Of a stretch of DNA of 64,000 nt, positions 36,558 to 45,853 are shown in pieces (the first letter of the stretch is position 1; each line of letters begins with the position of its first letter). The stretch spans positions 1 through 64,000 of the forward strand of contig NZ_JASLGT010000015.1 of assembly GCF_030150205.1 (NCBI RefSeq). Reading direction: 5' to 3'. The DNA is from Niabella sp. (GTDB taxonomy: Bacteria; Bacteroidota; Bacteroidia; Chitinophagales; Chitinophagaceae). The notes below the pieces were generated by a model, which had not been told where the DNA came from, made no database searches, and saw only the letters and a program-made list of their open reading frames with translations. Both the position numbers and the translations under genes were made by a program.

Positions 36558-39500
36558 ATGAGAATTTGGGTGCTTACAATATCGGTTTTTATCCTGCTAC
36601 AGGTTTCTGCACAGGCGCAGCATGTGGTGAAGGGAAGTGTTCAGGATAAATCGACCGGTGCTGCTGTACCGGGGGCCACGATTTCAAGAGGCAGCAGATC
36701 GGTGCAATCGGATTCCGCGGGCTATTTTTCTATTGAAGCTGCCGCAGGAACCAAACTGCAGGTATCGCATGTAAATTATAGCGCTACCAGCTATACGGTT
36801 ACAAATGATACCGCGTTGGTGGTGATTGAGATGGGCGCCGATGACTCAAAAAATTCGATGAATACGGTAGTGGTTGTGGGCTTTCAAAAAAAGAACCGGT
36901 TGGTTTCAACGGCCGCTACCACCGTTATCAGTGCGGAAGATATCAAAGATGTGCCGGCTTCAAGCGTAGTGGACCTCCTGCAGGGAAAAGTGGCTGGGGT
37001 AAATATTCAAAATACCAGCGGTGCTCCGGGTGCTAAAAGCTCCATTTTTCAACGCGGACTGTCGAGCATTACGGTAACGGGGGAGGGGAATGATGCCTAC
37101 CTGGCTACCGCGCAGCCGCTGATCATTATAGACGGGGTTCCGGTAGATCCCAATACCGACAATGAGTATGGGTTTGCCCAGGCCGGGCCCGGGATCAGTC
37201 CGCTGGCATTATTACCTGCAGAAGATGTGGAAAGCATCGAGATATTAAAAGATGCGGCGGCTACTTCGGCCTACGGTTCAAGGGGTGCTTATGGCGTGTG
37301 GATCATCACTACAAAAAGAGGCCGGTCCAAACGGCCGCAGATCAGTTATATCGGCAACCTTTTTCTTAGTGATGTGCCTACGCTGCGGCCAATCTATGGA
37401 GGGCGGATGGAGCGTGCATTAAAGATTATGCAGGTGGTGGAAAACAATCTCTATTCCCGGCAATATGGAATGGTACAGGTAAACACGAACTACCTGTTGT
37501 CGGACAGTTTAAATCCTTATCTCAATAACTCTACCAACTGGCAGTCGTTATTTTACCGGCCCACTTATAACCATTCTCATAACCTGGCTTTTTCCGGCGG
37601 AGATCCCAATTTTAACTATAAAGTGAATGTTTCTTATTATGAGGAGAACGGGATCATAAAAAATACGGGACTGAAACGGTATTCGGCCGGTATGAATACC
37701 GTTTACCAGACAAAGGACAGTAAATTTCGTATGATGGCCGCCATCACGGCCACCAACGCTACCAACAAAAAAGGGAGTGGGGTAGGCTTGCTGCAAACCG
37801 GTGTGGCCACCAGTGGTATGGCTTCCACATTATTGCCGCCACCGGATGTGTATACAGAAAACAGCGACGCGCTGGCTGCGTTCCAGATCGATGATGATAA
37901 TAAGACCAACTCCATGCTGACCAGTCTTATAATGGAGCTGCAACTGGCCAAAGGCCTCCGGTTCAAAACGGAAGGGAACTTTAATTTTCAAACGGCCACC
38001 AGTAATACCTTTTATCCCTCCTGGCTCAATTCCGGAAGTCAGTACGGTGTTTCCACGGGCTCCGTGGCCCAATCGCAGTACAATACCTATAGCCGTAATT
38101 CCAATGGCTATCAAAACCGGAATGCGCTCAGCTATTTAAAAAGCTTTGGAGAGAATACCCATAATCTCAGCGCCTTTGTATTCTCCGAGATCACGGGAAA
38201 CCTGGTCAATACCAATTATTCCCTGTTGTATGGTGCCCCCAATAACCAGATATCCGGTCCGGTGGGCTTTAACCTGGCAAGATCCATTTATGGTACATTG
38301 GGAGCGCCTATAAATGGGAAAACATTTGCTTATGGCGGAACGGTTTCCTATAACTACTTACAGAAGTATGTAGTGGACTTCAACTTCCGGCAGGACGGAT
38401 CTTCCACTACCGGGCCATTGGCCGGTTATCGTCAGAACCCGGCCATCGCATTCCGCTGGAACTTTTTCAAAGAGCGGTTTATGAGTAAGGCCTCCTGGTT
38501 AGATTACGGTGCTATCCGTGGCAGCTGGGGTAAAACCGTTTCTCCGCAGGGCGATATCTTTACGGCCTACGGACGGTATTATCCCAGCGGTACCTATATG
38601 GGACAGCCATCGGTGCTGATGGATTATGGCACGGCAGCCAACCCGCTTTTCCTGCCGGTTTCTACCATCCAGTATGACCTGGGTTTTGAAGCCGGGTTGT
38701 TCAGGAACCGGGTTACGATCGACTATGATTATTATTACCGGATTGTGGGCGACCAGGTGTATTATGTAGACCTGCCCAGGGAAACAGGTTATAGCCGCAT
38801 GCCGGGCAATAATGTAAGCATTGTGAACTACGGACATGAGCTGACGCTTTCGTTCAGGCCACTGGCGATCAACAGCAAAGCCAACTGGCGGTTACAAATA
38901 AACGGTGCGTTTAACCGGAGCATCCTTACCCGGCTGCCGGAAAATATGCGGCAGATTGTGTATAATCCAAACGACCTGCTGGGCTTGCCTGTACTTTACC
39001 GGTTGGGCAGAAACCCCCTGGGTAACCTGCTGTACAATACAAAGGGTGTTTATGCCACCAACGCAGATGTGCCCTATGATCCGTTAACCGGGAAACGGAT
39101 GCAGATCAACGGCCAGTACCTTACGGCCGGTGACCCGATCTTTGCAGACCTGAATGGCGATTATAAGATCGATGCCAATGACCGCGTGGCCGTGGGCGAT
39201 CCGCAGCCAAAGCTAACCGGGGGGATCATCAATACGGTTACATACAAAAATTTTGGTCTTACATTGAGCACTTCGTTCACCTTCTTCCGGGATGTGCTGA
39301 ATACGCCGCTGGCCCGCACCTTCCAGTATTTCTATAGTCCGGATAATACCAATATTTCCACTGCACAGGTATTGCCACCCATCAGCCAGTACAATTACTG
39401 GAAGCAGCCCGGAGATATTGCTACCTATCCCAATCCCCTCGATTATCAGCAGAACCGGTTGATTGATGCATTCCGGTATAACCAAACCCTGTTTATGGAA

Positions 39501-39734
39501 GACGGCTCTTATTTTAAATTCAATTATGTTACCTTCTCTTACACACTGGATAAAAACTGGGTGAACCGTTTCCTGATCAGCAATGCGCGGATCTATTTTA
39601 CGGGTAAGAACCTGTTGGTGCTAAGTCATTATAGTGGTCCCAACCCGGAAAACGTAAGCGACCTGGGACGCGATAATCCCAATGGATATCCCAATCCCCG
39701 GCAATACAGTCTTGGAGTTAATGTAACATTTTAA
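36558..39734 (+). CDS. SusC/RagA-like TonB-dependent outer-membrane protein (module 2)
   Basis: A full-length 1058-residue SusC. Signal peptide ends SAQAQ; residues ~22-95 are the carboxypeptidase-regulatory-like domain (VVKGSVQDKSTGAAVPGATI). The plug has VVVVGFQKKNRLVS, DLLQGKVAGVNIQNTSGAPG, PLIIIDGVPVD and VESIEILKDAAATSAYGSRGA, all standard SusC signatures. The barrel ends NPRQYSLGVNVTF with a terminal Phe. It imports oligosaccharides powered by TonB/ExbBD, with the SusD encoded next. Confidence 0.96.
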   Translation: MRIWVLTISVFILLQVSAQAQHVVKGSVQDKSTGAAVPGATISRGSRSVQSDSAGYFSIEAAAGTKLQVSHVNYSATSYTVTNDTALVVIEMGADDSKNSMNTVVVVGFQKKNRLVSTAATTVISAEDIKDVPASSVVDLLQGKVAGVNIQNTSGAPGAKSSIFQRGLSSITVTGEGNDAYLATAQPLIIIDGVPVDPNTDNEYGFAQAGPGISPLALLPAEDVESIEILKDAAATSAYGSRGAYGVWIITTKRGRSKRPQISYIGNLFLSDVPTLRPIYGGRMERALKIMQVVENNLYSRQYGMVQVNTNYLLSDSLNPYLNNSTNWQSLFYRPTYNHSHNLAFSGGDPNFNYKVNVSYYEENGIIKNTGLKRYSAGMNTVYQTKDSKFRMMAAITATNATNKKGSGVGLLQTGVATSGMASTLLPPPDVYTENSDALAAFQIDDDNKTNSMLTSLIMELQLAKGLRFKTEGNFNFQTATSNTFYPSWLNSGSQYGVSTGSVAQSQYNTYSRNSNGYQNRNALSYLKSFGENTHNLSAFVFSEITGNLVNTNYSLLYGAPNNQISGPVGFNLARSIYGTLGAPINGKTFAYGGTVSYNYLQKYVVDFNFRQDGSSTTGPLAGYRQNPAIAFRWNFFKERFMSKASWLDYGAIRGSWGKTVSPQGDIFTAYGRYYPSGTYMGQPSVLMDYGTAANPLFLPVSTIQYDLGFEAGLFRNRVTIDYDYYYRIVGDQVYYVDLPRETGYSRMPGNNVSIVNYGHELTLSFRPLAINSKANWRLQINGAFNRSILTRLPENMRQIVYNPNDLLGLPVLYRLGRNPLGNLLYNTKGVYATNADVPYDPLTGKRMQINGQYLTAGDPIFADLNGDYKIDANDRVAVGDPQPKLTGGIINTVTYKNFGLTLSTSFTFFRDVLNTPLARTFQYFYSPDNTNISTAQVLPPISQYNYWKQPGDIATYPNPLDYQQNRLIDAFRYNQTLFMEDGSYFKFNYVTFSYTLDKNWVNRFLISNARIYFTGKNLLVLSHYSGPNPENVSDLGRDNPNGYPNPRQYSLGVNVTF

Positions 39735-39745
39735 ACAGACAACGC

Positions 39746-41332
39746 ATGATAAAAAGAATAAAAATATTCATCCTGCTGCTGGTGGTGGCCGGATCGCTCA
39801 GCGGTTGTAAAAAATACCTGGATGTGGATCCGGTCAATGCAATGTCGGGAAATAACTTCTGGAAAACCCGGGATGATGTAGAACGGTTTACAACGGGTGC
39901 CTATACCTTATTGCGCAGGTATACGGCCATGGGCGGACATACATTGCTGGCCATTGGTGATCTGCGGGCAACGTCCTGGACGATCTCCGGTGCGTCGGAT
40001 CAGCCCGGTAACCTCCGCAGTTATATTCCGCTGTTTAATACAAATAATATGAAGGGCCTGCTGGCCTCGGATGAGTGGTGGAAAGGATCTTATAATAATT
40101 GGTCCATCGCTACTTTTGGTATTGAGAATATGTCGGACTGGGGATTCCTTTACCAGGTGGTGAATGCGGCAAACATGTTATTGATAAGTGTGGATGCAAA
40201 GGATATCGCCGGGCTGGCAGATGCCGACCGGGCGCGGTACAAGGCCGAAGCAAAATTTATCAGGTCCGTTACCTACTATTTGCTGGTACGCCATTTTGGC
40301 GATGTGCCCTATATCACCGATGCTAATGATAAAAGCAAACACGAGCGTACCAGTCAGCTTACCGTATTTAAGAATTGTATTGAAGAGCTCCGGTCGGCAG
40401 CAAACGATCTGCCCTGGACCTATCCCGATCCCACACAAAGAGGTGTGAGAGCCATGAAGGGCGGTGCGTATGCGCTTATGATGGAAATGTATATGTGGAT
40501 GGCCGGCTTTGATGAAGAACATGCCACGGAATATTATCAGCAGGTGGCAGACATCGGTAATTTGGTAGTGAACCGCAATGAAGGTTCCTATGAGCTGCTG
40601 TCTTTAGATAATATGAAAGACCTCTTTAAAGGAAATTCAAAAGAGAGCCTGTTTGAGATCGGGCAGGACTTTAACTATGGAGAAACCTTTGGCCTGCTGG
40701 TAACCCTTGCTGACATTGTATTAAGAACGCCCTATAAACGGAATGTAAACAGCACTTATATCTATTACAACAGCGAGTACCTGCATCGCCTGTATGATGC
40801 TGCATATAACGGAAATACGGACCGGCGCATGGATCTTTGGTTTGAGCGGGATAATATGTACAATACGGCCGGGCAGTTTGTGTTTCTTAAATTCATCAAT
40901 ACCTACGGTACCTCCGGCGAAAATGAAAATCCCAACGATAATAAGATCCTCTTCCGGCTGGCAGATGCCATCCTGCTGCGGGCCGAAGCCCTGGAAAAAC
41001 TGGGCCGGTATGATGAGGCGCTTACAGAGCTGAACAAGATCCGGCAGCGCGCAGGTGCAGAGCCATTTACCGGCGGAAATACGGTTAAAACAGCCTCTGC
41101 CACCAATACCATTACCCTGGATGATGCGATCTGGTGGGAGCGCGAGCGGGAACTGATGGGAGAAGGAACCATGTTCTACGACCTTGTACGCACACGGCGT
41201 ATCCTCGATTCCAAGTATACGCCCCGGGCAATCAGTTTCGAAGAATTCATAAGCGGTGCCTGGACCTATCCGATCCACAATGAAGTGATGCGCCGGAACC
41301 CGCTGATAAAACCGAATACATTCTGGTTATAA
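39746..41332 (+). CDS. SusD/RagB-like surface lipoprotein (module 2)
   Basis: A 528-residue lipoprotein with lipobox LSGCKKYLDVDP, strongly typical of SusD. AKFIRSVTYYLLVRHFGDVPYI, ILLRAEALEKLG and WWERERELMGEGTMFYD are family blocks. It begins 12 bases after susC and forms the lid of that transporter. Confidence 0.95.
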   Translation: MIKRIKIFILLLVVAGSLSGCKKYLDVDPVNAMSGNNFWKTRDDVERFTTGAYTLLRRYTAMGGHTLLAIGDLRATSWTISGASDQPGNLRSYIPLFNTNNMKGLLASDEWWKGSYNNWSIATFGIENMSDWGFLYQVVNAANMLLISVDAKDIAGLADADRARYKAEAKFIRSVTYYLLVRHFGDVPYITDANDKSKHERTSQLTVFKNCIEELRSAANDLPWTYPDPTQRGVRAMKGGAYALMMEMYMWMAGFDEEHATEYYQQVADIGNLVVNRNEGSYELLSLDNMKDLFKGNSKESLFEIGQDFNYGETFGLLVTLADIVLRTPYKRNVNSTYIYYNSEYLHRLYDAAYNGNTDRRMDLWFERDNMYNTAGQFVFLKFINTYGTSGENENPNDNKILFRLADAILLRAEALEKLGRYDEALTELNKIRQRAGAEPFTGGNTVKTASATNTITLDDAIWWERERELMGEGTMFYDLVRTRRILDSKYTPRAISFEEFISGAWTYPIHNEVMRRNPLIKPNTFWL

Positions 41333-41345
41333 TTAAACTGGTAAT

Positions 41346-42050
41346 ATGAAAAGATATTTTAAATGGATGTTATTGCTGCTGATCAGTGTGGCATTGCTGG
41401 GCAGTTGTAAAAAGCAGTATTATTTTGATACGGGGCAGAGCGTTGCCCGGTTTAATGGAAATATGCTGCAATATTTTGAAGCCAATCCCGAGCTGTTTGA
41501 TACGTTGCTGCAGGTGATAAAAATTGCGAAACTGGAAAATTATTTCAAAGACAGCAGCCTCACATTTTTTGCGCCGGCCGATTCCAGCATCATGAAGACC
41601 TACTATTATATCAACCAGAATTTCAGAGCAGCCGGAATGGATACGCTGAAAGGACTGGAGGATCTGAAACCTGAATTCTGGCGCAATAACCTGATGATGT
41701 ATATGTTTCAGGGAGCAAGAGGCATTGAGGATTTTCCCCAGCTGGATTTAAGTAACCTGTATTCATTCTCCGGCGAGTACGCCACTTCGGTTGGCGGCCA
41801 GGTAATGAATATCGGAACTGTTTTTGCAGATGCCCGGGGATTAAAATACAAAGGCTACCGGAGGTTATACCTGAACTATGTGCCCAGTGAATCTGCCCCG
41901 CTTCAAAACTGGGTGCAGGGGCCCGTGGCGAGCTGTAATATACAGCCTACGAACGGAATGATTCATGTATTGATTTACTATTCGCATTATTTCGGGTTTG
42001 ATCCCTACCAGGCCTGGTTGCAGGCAAAATATTACAGCAGTGTGCATTAA
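41346..42050 (+). CDS. Fasciclin-like lipoprotein (module 2)
   Basis: A 234-residue protein with lipobox LLGSCKKQ. SLTFFAPADSSIMKTYYYINQNF and the late GMIHVLIYYSHYFGF match the fasciclin fold. Its N-terminal half (ARFNGNMLQYFEANPELFDTL broken at the domain start) is alignable with residues ~45-90 of the protein at 34279, so the two are paralogues in matching positions after susD. Likely a surface accessory binding protein. Confidence 0.75.
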   Translation: MKRYFKWMLLLLISVALLGSCKKQYYFDTGQSVARFNGNMLQYFEANPELFDTLLQVIKIAKLENYFKDSSLTFFAPADSSIMKTYYYINQNFRAAGMDTLKGLEDLKPEFWRNNLMMYMFQGARGIEDFPQLDLSNLYSFSGEYATSVGGQVMNIGTVFADARGLKYKGYRRLYLNYVPSESAPLQNWVQGPVASCNIQPTNGMIHVLIYYSHYFGFDPYQAWLQAKYYSSVH

Positions 42051-42062
42051 AACAGATGATGT

Positions 42063-43817
42063 ATGATTAAAAAACGGAATGGCGGGTTGTTGCTGGGGTG
42101 TTGCTTTTTAATAACACTCCTGGCCTGTTACAGGAAAACGGACCAGGTATATGCCGGTGCTTACCGGGATGCGCCCGTAAACAAAATAGCCTTTATTGGA
42201 TTAAACCCGGTGCCTTCCAGCGGGAATATTGGCGATAAGGTTTCCTTTAAGATTGCCGGGCTGGATTCAGTTGCGCGGTACCGGAATACCACAACGTTCT
42301 TTATAAACGGGGTGCAGGCCGTGATCGATTCGGTCAATATTGCAGATAGTCTGCTAACGGTGATTGTACCGGATTTTGCTTCTTCGGGAGCGGCCAAACT
42401 GGTGGTCAACAACCGCAACTTTTATGGACCTGTTTTTAATGTATCCGGAAAAGCTGTTTTTGATTCCACGTTTAACGTGGTAGGTAAAAATGAGTTTGGG
42501 GCCAATATCCTCGGTACGGGTGTAAACGGAGCCATAAGGGCCCTGTACAATAAAAAGTATGCAACTGCGGAGTATCTTTTTCTTACCGGTGATTTTACCA
42601 CCTGGAATTCCGAAAGCTCTTACCGTCCTAACCAGAACAGTTATTATAATGGTACCAGCCTGTTCCGGTACTTTACTGTTTTAGATCCTTTAACCGGGGT
42701 GTTCCGGAATGATCTTACCATTGGCAACGGCCCTAACGGAAGACTGTTGGGTATTTGCGAACTCAGCCAGTACCCGGGATACCTGGTCTATGGAAACTTT
42801 AGCTCCTATAACGGAAGGGGCAGTGGTGGAATCAATAATATAACCCGGGTACTGGAAGACGGTAAACTGGATTCCCTGGTACGGAATGTGTACAATCCGG
42901 ACCCGAATATTGTGGAAAATAATATGGATACCCTGCCCGTTTTTACAGGGGGCTTTGATAATGTGATCATTAAGGCTTTTATAGATGCAAAGGGCCGTAT
43001 TATCTGTATTGGAGGCTTTAATAACTATTACCAGAGCGACTATAGCCTTTCTACAGCTAAAAACGTATACAAGATCGGCACACCCATGAAACAGATCGCG
43101 GCCTTATCGCAAACGGGTATGTTAGATACCTCGTATAGCTATGAGCCCCGGTCGCCGATAGATGGAACAAACGGATCTATAACCGGAGCGATTCAGCTTT
43201 ATAACGGCACCGCTCCCAATGGAAAAATTATTGTGGTGGGAAGCTTTACTTCATATAATGGCATAGGCGCTAACCGGATCTTTATGCTGGATGATAATGG
43301 AGGGATAGACACCCGCTTCAATGTGGGTGCGGGGGCAAACGCCGTTATTTCCGGTATTACCTATAACCCGGTAACCCGGAAAATACTGGTTACAGGAGCG
43401 TTTACCACGTTTAACGGAGCCAGCACGCCCTACGGGTTGGTGATGTTAAACGAAGATGGTTCTGTAGATCCTTCTTTCAGGCTGGGTACAATGGTGCAGG
43501 CCGCTTCAAACAGGGGCCAGCTGGTAAATTATGCCGCACAGCTGAGCGATGGCAAAGTGATCGTGAGTGGCAGTTTTGAGAAGTATGCCAACCCGGATGC
43601 TTCCCTTACTATTACCAGGAGCGGATTCATGATCCTGAACCCGGATGGAACGCTTACATCCGGTTACAATAGTTTGGGAGCCTTTAACGGGCAGATCCTG
43701 GATGTGCTGGAAACAAAAACGGTCAGTGGGGTTAGGAGCGTGATCCTCGCAGGAAGCTTTAGCTTATTTGATAACAAACCGGTGGCCAATATTGCAAAAA
43801 TGATATTGTACCCTTAA
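42063..43817 (+). CDS. DUF5008-like lipoprotein with TIG and delta-60 beta-propeller repeats
   Basis: A 584-residue protein with lipobox TLLACYRK. Residues ~40-130 look like an IPT/TIG domain (FIGLNPVPSSGNIGDKVSF). Residues ~130-580 contain delta-60-type repeats: DSTFNVVGKNEFGA, DTRFNVGAGANAVISG, DPSFRLGTMV, each followed by a KI-(IL)-V-x-G-(AS)-F-T-x(Y/F)-N-G element such as KILVTGAFTTFNG. This order matches lipoproteins I recall as DUF5008 in SusC/D loci. It probably binds glycan on the cell surface. Thirteen bases separate it from the fasciclin gene. Confidence 0.78.
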   Translation: MIKKRNGGLLLGCCFLITLLACYRKTDQVYAGAYRDAPVNKIAFIGLNPVPSSGNIGDKVSFKIAGLDSVARYRNTTTFFINGVQAVIDSVNIADSLLTVIVPDFASSGAAKLVVNNRNFYGPVFNVSGKAVFDSTFNVVGKNEFGANILGTGVNGAIRALYNKKYATAEYLFLTGDFTTWNSESSYRPNQNSYYNGTSLFRYFTVLDPLTGVFRNDLTIGNGPNGRLLGICELSQYPGYLVYGNFSSYNGRGSGGINNITRVLEDGKLDSLVRNVYNPDPNIVENNMDTLPVFTGGFDNVIIKAFIDAKGRIICIGGFNNYYQSDYSLSTAKNVYKIGTPMKQIAALSQTGMLDTSYSYEPRSPIDGTNGSITGAIQLYNGTAPNGKIIVVGSFTSYNGIGANRIFMLDDNGGIDTRFNVGAGANAVISGITYNPVTRKILVTGAFTTFNGASTPYGLVMLNEDGSVDPSFRLGTMVQAASNRGQLVNYAAQLSDGKVIVSGSFEKYANPDASLTITRSGFMILNPDGTLTSGYNSLGAFNGQILDVLETKTVSGVRSVILAGSFSLFDNKPVANIAKMILYP

Positions 43818-43827
43818 AAAACTATTT

Positions 43828-45834
43828 ATGCGCAGCGTTTATTTATGGTTGTTGGGAGCCATGCTCACGGGGTTTCTTTCATGTAAAAAATACGGTTACC
43901 GGTTCGAGGATGGAACGGATCCGGGCCAGCCCGAAGCTACTGCTGCATCCAGCAGTAAGCCCCTGGGAAATGATTTCAGCAAGCTGGATGTGGCAAGGGT
44001 GTTTCCCGGGCTGGTTGGCACAGCGGAGCCACGGCTTTCCGGTGAAACGGTAACCATCCAGCTGGATCAGAAATATGTATATCCCGGCGATCTGCGGATC
44101 GTTGCCACGCCCGGTCAGCAATACAGCACCGGTTTGTATGCCCCCGCAGGAGAGCCGGTGCTGATTGAAGTGCCGGAGGGAGTAGTAGGACTGAAAGCCC
44201 AGATCGGTGGCTGGACGGATAACCTCACCGGAACACAATTCCCCAAAAGGGATCCGTTGATTTATAGCATGGCGCTGCTGAGTGCCGGCAAAAACTATAT
44301 CCGTAATTTATATGGCGGCAGCATCTATATCCTGGCATCGCAGAATACCGCTGTGAAAGCAGCCACGCTGAAGATCAGTGGTGCGGTACGATCACCGGAT
44401 TTTGTGTTGGGCGAAACCTCCGATGCAGACTGGACAGCGCGCATGCAACAGTCCTCTGTTCCCTGGGTACAACTGCGGGGCAAGCGGATCATTTTTGAAT
44501 TGCCCAAATACTTTTTTGACAAGCACCCGGTAACCCGGCCAACTGCCCTGATGCAGGAGTGGGACCGGATCATTGGTGAGGATATTTACCGGTGGAAGGG
44601 GCTGGAAGCGGTGACCGGCGACTCATTAAACAAAATGCCGGAGCTGCCCGTATCGGTGATCATGGATGCACAGCCCCGTGCCGCCTATGCGCATGCCTAT
44701 CAGCCGGTGGTGCTCCAGATGGACGAAGCCTTTTTTGTAAATGAGATCACCAACCTGGATCAGCTTACCACAAACGGCGCCTGGCGTACCCTTTCGGAGA
44801 TCGGACGGAATAATGTAACCACTACCTGGGTTTGGTCCGATATACTGGAAACGGCACCGAACCTGTATTCGATAAAAATGGCCAACCGGCTGGGCATTAA
44901 TATCCGGCAGCTGAATCCTGCTATGAAGCTGGCCGTAGATACCGCTCTCTGGTACGTAAAACAGATCAAAACGGTAAAGAGTAATTTCGCAACGGATCTT
45001 TCTGCAAGAACCAATAGTTACCTGGTTAAACTCATCCCTTTTGTACAGTTGTTTGAGAAGATCAGCAGCATCAATCCGGCTGTTAACGGCTACGATCTGA
45101 TGCAGTATATAGACTACCGGATGCGGCATCTGTTCCGGCAAACCTACTCGAACCCCGAAAAAATAAACCTGTTTTACCAGTACGCAAGTGAGTTTGCGCA
45201 AACCGATCTGTATCCGTTCTTTTATTACTGGTCCCTGTTGCCTTCAGGCCCTATTGTAGATTCTATTGGCGCAAAATATCCCCGGCTCAATAAAGATATT
45301 TATAACTACAACCCGGTGGCAGATACCGGTGGTACCCGCCCGGTGCCGGTGCCTTCGCGGATACTGGACCGCTCCGGCTGGCTGGCCATTGATTTTTGCT
45401 GCCAGGAGGCCGAACGGGGCTTTTATGCATCCAACCTGCTGGATGGGAATATGGAGATGCCCAGCATCTGGTTGCACCGTGGAGCGCTGAGTCCGGCAAC
45501 CCGTCATGCACTGCCACACTGGTTTATTTTTGATATGGGCAAATTCAATAATGTAGGCGGCTATTGGTATGCGGTAGATGGTACCTCTGTTTATTATCCG
45601 CGGTATACAAGCTGTTATTTAAGTCCGACCCTGCTGACCAATGACAGCCCGGACTGGATCGCGGCCGATCTAAACTGGAGTGCCGATGCGCAAAAGGCAA
45701 GCAAGACGCAGATCCTGAGAAATTTTCCGCGGGTGAACAATGTGCGGTATATCAAGTTTACCATCAACGGTAACTGGGGAACGAATGATAATTACCAGGG
45801 CGTGTTTTCCGAATTCGGAATGCTGGCACCCTAA
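43828..45834 (+). CDS. M60-like (enhancin-type) lipoprotein with degenerate zinc site
   Basis: A 668-residue lipoprotein (lipobox FLSCKKYG). Residues ~90-170 match the M60 N-terminal part: STGLYAPAGEPVLIEVPEG, KAQIGGWTDNL and LYGGSIYIL. Residues ~225-470 match the gluzincin domain, but the HExGH zinc motif reads S323-E324-I325-G326-R327, with both His replaced; the downstream Glu (residue 341, ILETAPNLYS) remains. The last ~140 residues (DLNWSADAQ, RYIKFTING) look like a discoidin-type binding domain. Peptidase activity is unlikely; a glycan or glycoprotein-binding role on the surface is more plausible. Confidence 0.83.
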   Translation: MRSVYLWLLGAMLTGFLSCKKYGYRFEDGTDPGQPEATAASSSKPLGNDFSKLDVARVFPGLVGTAEPRLSGETVTIQLDQKYVYPGDLRIVATPGQQYSTGLYAPAGEPVLIEVPEGVVGLKAQIGGWTDNLTGTQFPKRDPLIYSMALLSAGKNYIRNLYGGSIYILASQNTAVKAATLKISGAVRSPDFVLGETSDADWTARMQQSSVPWVQLRGKRIIFELPKYFFDKHPVTRPTALMQEWDRIIGEDIYRWKGLEAVTGDSLNKMPELPVSVIMDAQPRAAYAHAYQPVVLQMDEAFFVNEITNLDQLTTNGAWRTLSEIGRNNVTTTWVWSDILETAPNLYSIKMANRLGINIRQLNPAMKLAVDTALWYVKQIKTVKSNFATDLSARTNSYLVKLIPFVQLFEKISSINPAVNGYDLMQYIDYRMRHLFRQTYSNPEKINLFYQYASEFAQTDLYPFFYYWSLLPSGPIVDSIGAKYPRLNKDIYNYNPVADTGGTRPVPVPSRILDRSGWLAIDFCCQEAERGFYASNLLDGNMEMPSIWLHRGALSPATRHALPHWFIFDMGKFNNVGGYWYAVDGTSVYYPRYTSCYLSPTLLTNDSPDWIAADLNWSADAQKASKTQILRNFPRVNNVRYIKFTINGNWGTNDNYQGVFSEFGMLAP

Positions 45835-45853
45835 ACTGAAAAATAAAACTGAC

